A DNA stretch of 9,955 bases from Candidatus Delongbacteria bacterium. GTDB taxonomy: Bacteria > Delongbacteria > UBA4055. Location of the stretch: the NCBI GenBank assembly GCA_027858795.1, contig JAQICF010000204.1, positions 1 to 9,955 of the forward strand. The letters are read 5' to 3'. Below are positions 1 through 8,642 of the stretch, piece after piece. Position 1 is the stretch's first letter. Every line of letters starts with the position of its first letter. The notes beneath the pieces are model-generated. The model did not search any database. It worked only from the letters and a program-made list of their open reading frames with translations, and had not been told where the DNA came from. A program made the translations under genes and the position numbers.

Positions 1-2987
1 TTTGCACCTAGAAGCGTTGGAATATCCGAAGTCTCGTCATAAGATTGCCCACCGACAGACAGATCAAGGTAAATATAAAAATCATCACCATTGGAAACTT
101 GAACAGAATTATCAAGATCGATCGTATGAAATCCTTTATGTTCTATATATCCAGTCTTACTTTCAAGTTCATTTTGTAAAGTACCAGTCGTAAAATCATC
201 GTAGATCTTCACAGTATAAGTAGCACTGTCTTTCGCAGTATAAAAACTCACTGCATTGATATATTCATCCTGAGTTGATACAAATTTATTAAAAGCTTCA
301 TCGATAGTAGTGTAAGTATCTCTCCATCCGTGATAATCATGGAAATAAACATTCTCATATCTCATAGCCTCCACATTGAGAAAAGACACTGCACCCATTT
401 CAGGATGTCTACCTGCATATTTATCATAATATGAGATCCAGAAATAACCTTCAAATCCCCAATCAATACTGTAGCTGTTCTTACACAACCATGCTCCTTT
501 TTCTGGAGCCTGAGTTAACAAACTGTCATTCCAACCTACAATAGCAATAGAGTGATTCGGTAACTCTGAAGTCGCTGTTGGTTGATAATGTATATACTCT
601 ATTGTGTATCCTGCGCTTGCAGTCATACAGGTTGCGATAGCTCCATTTTCCATGATCTTCTGCTTAACTTCATCAATATTCTCTAAATTATCTCCAACAT
701 CATAAAATTCTACATCTCTGGGATAATAGTAATGATATTCATTGGAACTTCTGTCCGGTGGAGTATCGTAAAGCTGTCCATCAACTTCTCTTACAGCACC
801 TTCACCTCTTGAAAAATATGCAGAAGCCATCAAATAATCACCACCCTGATGAACTTCAATTCCTGCTCCCTGAACAGTTATATCGTCATTATTAAAGTCA
901 TTAAATCCGTTCCACCAATCAAGATGATATTCAGCGAGTGCAGGTTCACCCTCTTCACCGTAGTAGCTCCATAGGTCGGTCATAAGTAAATTACTCTCCA
1001 TTGATGCTAAAGTGCCATGTGTCCAGCAAGTACCACCGAGTTGATATTTGATAGATGTTACAAAATTCTCAGGATAAGAAGTTCGTAAGTCAAAGCTATC
1101 CGGTGGAGTTGATATCCAGTTAATTGTATAATCTGAAGAATTTAAAGTATTGCCTTCAAAGTCCTCTATAGTAAACTTTAGTTTTCCCTGTAATTCGGAA
1201 GTTTCAGCAGGAACTATTCCTTCATAAACATAAGTATGCATCTTAGGTAGACTCATTTCAAATTCATATTGAGATACCCAGTCATTCTTTGAATAATGAC
1301 CTGCAATAGAAACGATATCAGATTCATCATTAACTGTTATTGATATTTTTGCATCCTTATTAACAAATGCTTCTCTACCCCTTACAGCAGTAATAATTGG
1401 AATACTTTCATCTTGAACAAAGTAAATATCATAATCAACTGTAGAAACCTTTTGATCACCTTTATCTGTTATATCGAAATTGATAGTTCCGGAATCTACG
1501 TAAGATAACTCGTTAACAGTTCCACCCCATACACTATCATTTATCATTGAAAAATTTATACTTGTCGGAGGATATTTACCACTAAACAGATAATATCCTT
1601 TCACAGAATCAATTCCTACTCTTGATGATAAAGTCAATTGAATATCCATATCATTGTTCAGGTATGCTCCAATAGTTGGTAATAAAGCTGTATTAGCTTG
1701 AATGTCAGTAATAGATGGTTCGTCATCGTCACATATAACATTTACATTATCTATATACCAAATATCACTATTGTCACCAGTATAATGCCAACCTATGTAA
1801 ACATTCTGACCTGTGTAAGCACTCAAGGATAATATATTCTCAGAAAATTCATTTTCATAAGCTGCTCCTGACCAAAGTTGAGTCCAATTTGTTTTATCAG
1901 TAGAAATAGAAACTCCATGTATTCCGTTAGCTGATGATGATAAAGAATCTCTCTGCCAATAGGATAATATCACTGAAACTGAATCAGGAATGTAGATCGA
2001 AGGTGATATCAACCAGTCATCTTGTGAACCAATATCATTAAGATGTACTGCTGAATTTTCACCACTTTGAACAAAATACTGAGATTGTAGAAATCCTACA
2101 CCTGAAGACTGAAGTTCCCACTGGTAAGGAGGAAATTCCTCTTCAAAATCTTCTGAGAACAGATAGAATTCTTTTGACCATTGTAAAGAATATTCATCAG
2201 ACCACTGCGAATTTGTCTGATCATCCTCTACAAAGAACCTTACAAGACCTGTTGTGCCGTCAGGCTGTCCGGGAATAACACCGTGAAATTTTGTATCACC
2301 TTTTGCAGAGCTCATAATAAAAGGTGCCCATGCCCCACCATCAATGCTGTATTCAGCATTAATCGGAGCTATAATAGTATTCTGATCCTGAACCTTTATA
2401 GTCAGTTGAAGATCAATATTCTGATATCCCGCATTTCCGGTAATAGTTCTTACTGACGGAGGATATACATCTGTACCTGTATACTGCTCTAATAACACTC
2501 TTGTGATAAATTCTTTATGGAAAACAGACCAGTTTCCTGCCGATCCCGTATAGCTATGACAATCATTTGGAGAATCATACCTATCTGAGACATTCCCCGG
2601 TAATCCTGTTGTATCCGGAACTACAGAAACCCAAAAATCATCATTCATTACCATCACTGAATCTAAATAAATATCGTTATAGTTAAAAATTGATAAACTA
2701 TCAGCAGAATGCCACAACAAAGTTGATCCATCTTTGTCATATATTTTTAAACTGAAAGTCTCGTCTACTTCCCAGAGGTAAGAACCTACTGCACTAACAT
2801 TCACTGGATATTCTAATCCAAAGTCATTAGCATTTATATATGTTGCTCTTTCCTCTGCACTTTCGAGTACATCCCAAGGTTGAATATAATAATCGTACCA
2901 TGCATAAGTTTTTGACTCATTTGAATACCAATCAGCTGCTAAAATATTGATATAGATTATTAAAAATATTAAAATTATTCTTTTCAT
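1..2987 (-). CDS. Secreted multidomain C1A (papain-family) cysteine peptidase, 3' end outside window
   Basis: This is an open frame of 995 codons running off the left edge. It starts at ATG 2987-2985 behind a GAGGA Shine-Dalgarno (2994-2998, 6-nt spacing). The N-terminus MKRIILIFLIIYINILAADW is a Sec signal peptide, probably cut near residue 18. Modules in order: a beta-sandwich (about 20-170, with LKIYDKDGSTLLW), an Ig-like domain (about 172-270), a choice-of-anchor-J jelly roll (about 274-416, with GSQDDWLISP and GWHYTGDNSDIWYIDN), two Ig-like domains (about 418-625), the C1A domain (about 630-850) and a lectin-like beta domain (from about 860). The papain quartet is present: Q649 and C654 in QLGGTCW, H812 in NHSIAIVGW, N837 in CKNSYSIDWGF. 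It should therefore be an active endopeptidase outside the cytoplasm. By alignment with the 896-aa paralogue, the missing end should hold about 50 residues of the lectin-like domain and probably a T9SS sorting tail; this is inferred. Confidence 0.93.
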   Translation of the reverse strand, partial: MKRIILIFLIIYINILAADWYSNESKTYAWYDYYIQPWDVLESAEERATYINANDFGLEYPVNVSAVGSYLWEVDETFSLKIYDKDGSTLLWHSADSLSIFNYNDIYLDSVMVMNDDFWVSVVPDTTGLPGNVSDRYDSPNDCHSYTGSAGNWSVFHKEFITRVLLEQYTGTDVYPPSVRTITGNAGYQNIDLQLTIKVQDQNTIIAPINAEYSIDGGAWAPFIMSSAKGDTKFHGVIPGQPDGTTGLVRFFVEDDQTNSQWSDEYSLQWSKEFYLFSEDFEEEFPPYQWELQSSGVGFLQSQYFVQSGENSAVHLNDIGSQDDWLISPSIYIPDSVSVILSYWQRDSLSSSANGIHGVSISTDKTNWTQLWSGAAYENEFSENILSLSAYTGQNVYIGWHYTGDNSDIWYIDNVNVICDDDEPSITDIQANTALLPTIGAYLNNDMDIQLTLSSRVGIDSVKGYYLFSGKYPPTSINFSMINDSVWGGTVNELSYVDSGTINFDITDKGDQKVSTVDYDIYFVQDESIPIITAVRGREAFVNKDAKISITVNDESDIVSIAGHYSKNDWVSQYEFEMSLPKMHTYVYEGIVPAETSELQGKLKFTIEDFEGNTLNSSDYTINWISTPPDSFDLRTSYPENFVTSIKYQLGGTCWTHGTLASMESNLLMTDLWSYYGEEGEPALAEYHLDWWNGFNDFNNDDITVQGAGIEVHQGGDYLMASAYFSRGEGAVREVDGQLYDTPPDRSSNEYHYYYPRDVEFYDVGDNLENIDEVKQKIMENGAIATCMTASAGYTIEYIHYQPTATSELPNHSIAIVGWNDSLLTQAPEKGAWLCKNSYSIDWGFEGYFWISYYDKYAGRHPEMGAVSFLNVEAMRYENVYFHDYHGWRDTYTTIDEAFNKFVSTQDEYINAVSFYTAKDSATYTVKIYDDFTTGTLQNELESKTGYIEHKGFHTIDLDNSVQVSNGDDFYIYLDLSVGGQSYDETSDIPTLLGA

Positions 2988-3015
2988 GATAATTCCTCGA
3001 GTGTTTATATTATTC

Positions 3016-3045
3016 ATAATATACTAAATTTATTGAAATGGTCAA
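3016..3045 (-). promoter_or_regulatory. Sigma70-like promoter for the partial C1A peptidase gene
   Basis: On the minus strand TTGACC (3045-3040) and TATTAT (3021-3016) are separated by 18 nt. TATATT (3023-3018) at 16 nt is an alternative -10. Each hexamer matches five of six consensus bases. Transcription would start near 3008, giving a leader of about 20 nt that includes the GAGGA ribosome binding site. The element sits inside the 135-bp gap shared with the divergent C39-like gene. No equally good promoter was found facing the other way. If this organism uses Bacteroidetes-type promoters (TAnnTTTG), the assignment would be wrong. Confidence 0.45.
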
Positions 3046-3122
3046 ATGACATAATATTTAAATTGCTTTCATTGGTAAAATCGACGTATTTTAAAAGTAT
3101 TGATAATTTAACGGGAGAAGTA

Positions 3123-5870
3123 ATGAAAAACATAATAATATTTCTTTTAATTATACTTATTTCTTTAACTGCAAAAATATCGCAGGAAGATCTAGTTTCT
3201 ATTGAGAATAATGGCTACTTAACTAATTTAACTAAAACAGAGTTCGGGATTATAGCTACTAACAATCTTGATAACGCTCTTTATTTGATAAACGATGGAG
3301 AAATATCGACTCTGCTTGAAAATCCGGGGTGCGGAAGATACTATAATACTTTTAATAAATTTATTGGTTTTAAACATATTAATTCAAGAACTGCTGAGCA
3401 AACTCCTGCTTTATACAATTTAAATACAAACGAAATAAAATATCTGACTGAACCTGCAAAAATGTGTGGTCAGGTTTCATTCTCTGATAAAGGAGATATT
3501 GCTTATACAGTTGGAAATGATCTCATCGTAGAATATTCCAATGGTGATAAATTCAAATATGATCTGAAAACTTACTCAAATATTACTCCGATCTCTCCGG
3601 ATGGTAATAAAGTATCTTACCATGATAAAGACCAGAATATTCACATACTTGACCTGACAACTTTAAACTCACAACTGATAACTTCTCAAAATGGATTTTT
3701 CGACCAGAAATGGTCACCAGATTCAAAGCAACTAGCATTCCGAGATATTTCGGGGAAGTTATTTGTCTATGATCTCTTTTCTGAGAATACTATCGAATAC
3801 GATATTGTTAGCAACTATAACTGGGAAAGTGACACTTCTATAAACTATTTAAAGTTTATACATGATGAGGAATCTTTGCTCTCAAGTGATGTTTTCGAAT
3901 TGAATACAGAAACTAGCGAAATAAAAAACATATCAAATACAAAAGATATATATGAGTTCAATTTATATAATATCGATAACGAATTGATATCAAAACTAAA
4001 TAAACAGATCAGCTTAAAACCAATCATTGTAAAAGAACCTAAACAAAAAGCTACACTGAATGCTCCATACATCAATCAAGTTTATGATACAGATGGATAT
4101 GGTCACAGATATGGTTGTTGTGCAGCAACAGCCTGTGCAATGGTACTAGCTTATTACAAATTGATACCACATTGGTTAAACACTACAAATGAATGGGGAC
4201 ATTTTATATATGATAATTACATTTACAAAGATTTTGCTTATGATATTCTATACGATGTTGGAGTAGGTACAGGTGGCGGCGATGGTTTTATGTGGAACGA
4301 TAACGGACACGGTGGCTCTTCCCCGTCAACTAATCAGAGATTCTATTTACAACAACATGGACTTACATCTGTTCAATACTGGAGCAACTTTTGGAATGTA
4401 ATTACAACTGATCTAGCCAATGGATATCCTCATCCTATGTGCGTAACGATAACTGCATCTGGTCACTTAATCGTACCTGTTGGGATAGCTGATGATGTTC
4501 AGCAGGTTATGTACTACAATGATCCGTATGGTAATAAGAATGTAGCTTATCCAAGTACGGACGGCTTTGAAGTAATGTACGATTGGCCGGGGTTTAATAC
4601 AGGAATTGAAAATCTTGTTACAGTTGCATGGACAACATCAGCTATTGGAACTCTACCATCTCAACCAACTTTAGAGATAAATGATAACCAATTAGCCTAT
4701 ACATCTGATTACTACGACTTTGATGATAGAAACGATGGTTTTTTTATGCTGGCAGAAGGAACTACTGGAATGAAATACTGGAGAAATGTTGATGGTGTTG
4801 ATCCATATTGGTGGACAGGCGCGATGACAGGGAGTTCTATAGATGATTACTCGGCTTCATGGAATCCCGATATAACAACTCCGGGAGATTATAAGGTAGA
4901 AGTTTTTATTCCTTCGAATACTGAATTGATAACAAATGCAAAATATCAAGTTTTTCATAATTCTACTGTGGACGAAGTAAGAGTAGATCAGGATGCTAAT
5001 GCTGGTTTATGGGTTAATCTAGGTACATTTTACTTTACTGGTGCTGTTAATGAGATGGTCTATCTCGGAGATGCTACAGGAACTAAGAACATCAAAATGG
5101 ACCACTTTGAAAAAGCTAAAGTATTTAAAATAGTCTATGATAAAATCAAATTCACTCCTCAGGATCCATTTTTCACTTCTGATGGTGATTGGCAATTCGG
5201 CACTGATGATGTAGTCGGTTCTGTTTCCGGTAGTGATATCTGGGGCACAGTGCTTAACGCCAATCATACTGATAATACATACTCAAAGTTGACTTACGAT
5301 CTCTCTGCTGTTCCTCTAGAAGAAAATTCTCTACTGACTTTTTCACACTGGTATCAGATGGAAGATGGAACAGTTGCATATGATGGTGGTAATGTTAAAA
5401 TTTCTACAGATAATGGGAACAATTATACTTTGATCTACCCTATTGATGGATATACACATATTATTTCATCTGATTACACTAATCCTATGCCCGGTGAAGA
5501 TGCTTATTCAGGTGATTCAGGTGGATGGATGCCAGTTATCTCTGACTTAAGTGCTTATGCAGGCCAAAATATAATAATACAATGGCAGTTCGGAAGTGAT
5601 ACTAATATCAATGAAAGAGGTTGGTATCTGGATCAAATAGATGTATCTCCTTTTCAATCTCCTCAGAATGTTCAGATCATATTAAACGGTACAGATGTTA
5701 GTATAACCTGGGATATTGTAGAAAATGCAGGATCATATTTGATCTATTCTGCTTACGCCCCATACTCAACTTTCACGCAAATAGGAACGTCTAATACCAA
5801 CTCCTGGAATGGAAATGAAGGTTCGAATAAATATTTTTATAAGATCATAGCAACAACTGTTTCGAAATAA
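3123..5870 (+). CDS. Secreted C39-like cysteine peptidase with N-terminal PD40 propeller and C-terminal beta modules
   Basis: The protein is 915 aa. ATG 3123 is chosen because GGGAG (3113-3117) lies 5 nt upstream and a signal peptide (MKNIIIFLLIILISLTAK) follows at once. The frame stays open up to a TTG at 3033, but that has no ribosome site and would bury the signal. No lipobox is seen. Residues about 25-290 look like a TolB/PD40 beta-propeller (ISPDGNKVSY at 157-166, WSPDSKQLAF at 197-206). Residues about 312-505 match the Peptidase_C39_2 pattern: PYINQ with Q319, C333 in GCCAATACAM, H448 in SGHLIVPVGI, and D467 in YNDPYG. A golvesin/Xly-like module follows (about 515-668, with AKYQVFHN and WVNLGTFYF), then an immune-inhibitor-A/MAM-like jelly roll (about 685-843) and an FN3-like end (about 846-915). 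No T9SS tail is present, so it may be released rather than anchored. The substrate is unknown. Confidence 0.9.
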   Translation: MKNIIIFLLIILISLTAKISQEDLVSIENNGYLTNLTKTEFGIIATNNLDNALYLINDGEISTLLENPGCGRYYNTFNKFIGFKHINSRTAEQTPALYNLNTNEIKYLTEPAKMCGQVSFSDKGDIAYTVGNDLIVEYSNGDKFKYDLKTYSNITPISPDGNKVSYHDKDQNIHILDLTTLNSQLITSQNGFFDQKWSPDSKQLAFRDISGKLFVYDLFSENTIEYDIVSNYNWESDTSINYLKFIHDEESLLSSDVFELNTETSEIKNISNTKDIYEFNLYNIDNELISKLNKQISLKPIIVKEPKQKATLNAPYINQVYDTDGYGHRYGCCAATACAMVLAYYKLIPHWLNTTNEWGHFIYDNYIYKDFAYDILYDVGVGTGGGDGFMWNDNGHGGSSPSTNQRFYLQQHGLTSVQYWSNFWNVITTDLANGYPHPMCVTITASGHLIVPVGIADDVQQVMYYNDPYGNKNVAYPSTDGFEVMYDWPGFNTGIENLVTVAWTTSAIGTLPSQPTLEINDNQLAYTSDYYDFDDRNDGFFMLAEGTTGMKYWRNVDGVDPYWWTGAMTGSSIDDYSASWNPDITTPGDYKVEVFIPSNTELITNAKYQVFHNSTVDEVRVDQDANAGLWVNLGTFYFTGAVNEMVYLGDATGTKNIKMDHFEKAKVFKIVYDKIKFTPQDPFFTSDGDWQFGTDDVVGSVSGSDIWGTVLNANHTDNTYSKLTYDLSAVPLEENSLLTFSHWYQMEDGTVAYDGGNVKISTDNGNNYTLIYPIDGYTHIISSDYTNPMPGEDAYSGDSGGWMPVISDLSAYAGQNIIIQWQFGSDTNINERGWYLDQIDVSPFQSPQNVQIILNGTDVSITWDIVENAGSYLIYSAYAPYSTFTQIGTSNTNSWNGNEGSNKYFYKIIATTVSK

Positions 5871-5895
5871 ATCATTGCATTTATTTCAATGATTT
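5869..5895. terminator. Weak hairpin between convergent peptidase genes
   Basis: A 9-bp perfect inverted repeat, AAATCATTG (5869-5877) and CAATGATTT (5887-5895), encloses a 9-nt loop. It begins within the stop codon of the C39-like gene and lies 27 nt beyond the stop of the convergent C1A gene. It is AT-rich and neither strand shows a clean run of T after the stem, so it would be a poor intrinsic terminator. A 12-nt palindrome ATTTATATAAAT follows at 5902-5913. Its position in a 51-bp tail-to-tail gap supports a shared bidirectional termination zone, but the structure alone is not strong evidence. Confidence 0.4.
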
Positions 5896-5921
5896 GTATT
5901 GATTTATATAAATTTAGACTT

Positions 5922-8612
5922 TTATTTGATCATAACCATTTTCTTAGTATCTTGTCTAACACCATCTACTTCAAGTGTATAATAATAAACTCCACTATTT
6001 AAAGCAGAAGCATTGAAATTAATGGAGTGTTTACCTTTGTTCTTAATTCCATCAAACAAAGTACTTACCAACTGTCCATTTACATTATACACAACTAACT
6101 TCAGTTTTGAATCATTTTGCGGTACCAAGAAATTAATAATTGTATTCGGATTGAACGGATTAGGATAGTTTTGCTCTAACTCATAATTCTTAATCCTAAT
6201 TTCTCCATTATAAATTAAGCTATCATCACACAAACCTTTTATACAGAAATTTGCTGTACGAGGGTTTTTAATAGCTATATTATCATATAGATCTTTCCAA
6301 ATACCATCTTCTTTATAGAAGCTTTCACCAGAAGAAGCAGAACTCTGATAGGTTAGAAAAGCGGATGGAATATAAGAACTCTGATCATAAGGTTGTCCTC
6401 CATCTGAAAGATATAAATAAATATAGAAATCATCCCCTGCTGCTAGTTCAACGATATTAGGTAGATCTACTGTATGGAATCCTCGATAATCAATATGTCC
6501 GGAAGTAGATGATAAAAGATTTTGAAGTTCCGCACCATTATAATAATCATATACTTCAACAGAATAACTTACATTATTTTTTGATGTAAAAAAACTTACC
6601 GCTGTTAGATTTTCAATTCCTGTAGTTGTAAATGCGTTAAAAGCTTCATCTGTGCTATTCATTGTATCACTCCATCCATGGTAATCATGATAAAATATTT
6701 TCTCATATTTCAACAATTCAACATCTTGAAAAGAAATTGCTCCTCCCTCAAACTCTTTTGCTACATGTTTAGTATAATATGATGCCCAGAAATATCCTGA
6801 AAATCCCCAATCAGTACCATAGCTGTTTTTACATAACCATGCACCCGCTCCTTCTGGTGCCTGAGTAATAAAATCATCATCCCATCCCACTATTGTAACA
6901 GCATGTGTGATATATATCGGATCAGATTCCGGTTGATAATGAATATAATCGTTACCAACAAACGTGTGCACTAAAGATGTGCCGATAGCTCCATGTTCAA
7001 TTATTTTTTTCTTTATTAGATTAATTCCTGTCAGATCATAATCCATTACATACCATTCAATATTTCTCGGATAATAATAGTGGTAATTGTCTGAAAATCT
7101 ATCAGGATTAATTGTATAGCTAAAATCCGGAGCATCTATATCTCTAACAGCACCTTCACCTCTACTTAAATACGCCGCAGTCAACAAATAATCACCTCGC
7201 ATATGCAAAGGCAACCCGTCACCTGTTGGAGGTTCCAGATCTCCATTAAAATATTCATTAAAACCACACCACCATGAAAGATGATACTCCGACAGATCAG
7301 GTTCTCCAATTTCACCTGCAGCAACCCATTTACCAGTTTTTAACAAATTGCTTTCAATTGCCGACATTGCTCCAAAAGTCCAACAAGTTCCACCTCGTTG
7401 TGATTTAACTGAAGTAACGTAATTGTTGCCTGAGTAGTCTCTTAAATCAAAAGATACTGGAAGAGACTCTATCCAATCAACAGGATAAATACTACTAATC
7501 TTTTCATTTCCAAACTCGTCATAAATATAGAATTTTATTTCACCATTAGTAACTTCGATCTCTGCCGGGATTGTTCCGCGAAAATCATAATTCACTTTGC
7601 TTTTATCAAATTGAATTATCTGTTCAGTTACAAATCCATCCGTACTATAATGTGCTTCACAAGATGAAATATCAGAATGATCTGAAAGTTTCAATATTAA
7701 AACCGCATCAACTCTAATCTCAGCAGGAGAACCTATTACTTCAACAACTTTCGGAGCCCATGTATCTTCAATAAATTCAATAACAAAACTCCCTGTTGTT
7801 AATGTTATTTCTGAAATATTGGTTATATCAAAATAAATACTTCCGGTTGAAACAGAGTCTCTAGCCGGTATAACAGCCTGCCAAAATTCGTCTCCTTTCG
7901 CTTTGGCCATATTTATATCAGTATAAGTAACTCCACCGTCAAAAGTATAATGTGCAATAGAATTCTGAATATTAGTCTTGTCATAAATACCAAGATTTAT
8001 GATCATATCCTCGTTGATGAATGTTCCCAAAATTGGAAGTACAGTACGATTTGCATACAATTTTGTTACTAAAGGAGGATCTTCACTCACAAATACTTCG
8101 ATATCATCTATGAACCACTGATCACTGTAATCACCAATATAGTGCCAACCTATTTGTATGTCTTGACCTACAAAATCATTTAATGAGGAAAATACTTGGT
8201 TATAAATAAGTTCTTCTGGAACAGTAGAACTTATCTGTGTCCAAGTAATACCCCCATCTGTAGTAACGCATACTTCATGTGCTCCAATATAATCTACCCA
8301 TAAACTTGTTTCCCAAAATGAAAGTAAAATGTTTTCTTCTGAAGGAATTGATATAATAGGAGAAATCAACCAATCGTCCTGCGAACCAACATCATCAAAA
8401 TGCGACATATGATAATCACCTGAATGTGGTACTGGTGGAGGATTAAGATTGAAATGCCTCCAACCGGCACCTGTTGTCTGCATTGACCATCCACCACTTC
8501 CGAGAGGTTCATCTTCAAAATCCTCAATAAATATTGAATTTTCTTTCGACCAATCTTGAGCAAAAATACTTATTGCAAATAACACTATTACTGTTGTAAT
8601 CACGTTCTTCAT
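5922..8612 (-). CDS. Secreted C1A (papain-family) cysteine peptidase with T9SS type A sorting domain
   Basis: The protein is 896 aa. Its ATG (8612-8610) has AGGA 5 nt upstream (8618-8621). The signal peptide MKNVITTVIVLFAISIFA is probably cut before Q19. Domains: choice-of-anchor-J jelly roll (about 28-176, GSQDDWLISP, GWHYIGDYSDQWFIDD), two Ig-like domains (about 180-285 and 287-383), C1A peptidase (about 385-625) and a lectin-like beta domain (about 635-797). The C-terminal T9SS sorting domain (about 809-896) has NYPNPFNP, a VYNVNGQLV strand, SGVYYYTLEVDG and the closing KKMVMIK. Catalytic residues are Q405 and C410 (QRGGTCW), H570 (ITHAVTIVGW) and N596 (CKNSYGTDWGF). Expected role: proteolysis at or outside the outer membrane after Sec then T9SS export. 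No ERFNIN-type inhibitory propeptide is visible; Ig-like modules occupy that place. It is a paralogue of the gene at 1-2987 (shared SRGEGAVR, YYYPR, YHDYHGW) with a shorter N-terminal module set. Confidence 0.95.
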   Translation of the reverse strand: MKNVITTVIVLFAISIFAQDWSKENSIFIEDFEDEPLGSGGWSMQTTGAGWRHFNLNPPPVPHSGDYHMSHFDDVGSQDDWLISPIISIPSEENILLSFWETSLWVDYIGAHEVCVTTDGGITWTQISSTVPEELIYNQVFSSLNDFVGQDIQIGWHYIGDYSDQWFIDDIEVFVSEDPPLVTKLYANRTVLPILGTFINEDMIINLGIYDKTNIQNSIAHYTFDGGVTYTDINMAKAKGDEFWQAVIPARDSVSTGSIYFDITNISEITLTTGSFVIEFIEDTWAPKVVEVIGSPAEIRVDAVLILKLSDHSDISSCEAHYSTDGFVTEQIIQFDKSKVNYDFRGTIPAEIEVTNGEIKFYIYDEFGNEKISSIYPVDWIESLPVSFDLRDYSGNNYVTSVKSQRGGTCWTFGAMSAIESNLLKTGKWVAAGEIGEPDLSEYHLSWWCGFNEYFNGDLEPPTGDGLPLHMRGDYLLTAAYLSRGEGAVRDIDAPDFSYTINPDRFSDNYHYYYPRNIEWYVMDYDLTGINLIKKKIIEHGAIGTSLVHTFVGNDYIHYQPESDPIYITHAVTIVGWDDDFITQAPEGAGAWLCKNSYGTDWGFSGYFWASYYTKHVAKEFEGGAISFQDVELLKYEKIFYHDYHGWSDTMNSTDEAFNAFTTTGIENLTAVSFFTSKNNVSYSVEVYDYYNGAELQNLLSSTSGHIDYRGFHTVDLPNIVELAAGDDFYIYLYLSDGGQPYDQSSYIPSAFLTYQSSASSGESFYKEDGIWKDLYDNIAIKNPRTANFCIKGLCDDSLIYNGEIRIKNYELEQNYPNPFNPNTIINFLVPQNDSKLKLVVYNVNGQLVSTLFDGIKNKGKHSINFNASALNSGVYYYTLEVDGVRQDTKKMVMIK

Positions 8613-8642
8613 TAGTATCCTATTTTTTTTACCTCTACAAAT

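Noticed and set aside
2..193. Plus-strand open frame of 63 codons at the left edge
   Set aside because: It is antisense to the lectin-like region of the C1A peptidase, has no ribosome site, and its composition does not look like a protein.
3033..3122. N-terminal extension of the C39-like gene to a TTG start at 3033
   Set aside because: There is no ribosome site before the TTG. The extension would place 30 polar residues ahead of a clear signal peptide, whereas ATG 3123 has GGGAG at good spacing.
3845..4075. Minus-strand frame inside the C39-like gene
   Set aside because: It lies wholly antisense to the well-supported propeller and linker coding sequence, with no ribosome site or domain.
5019..5267. 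Minus-strand frame inside the C39-like gene
   Set aside because: It is antisense to the golvesin-like and jelly-roll region and has no independent evidence.
8366..8563. Second minus-strand frame overlapping the start of the 896-aa peptidase gene
   Set aside because: It is an out-of-frame shadow of the jelly-roll coding region; the main frame is strongly supported by homology.
1..8612. Defence or toxin-antitoxin system built from the proteases
   Set aside because: All three peptidases have Sec signal peptides and extracellular beta modules, and one has a T9SS tail. No nuclease, sensor or antitoxin partner is present.
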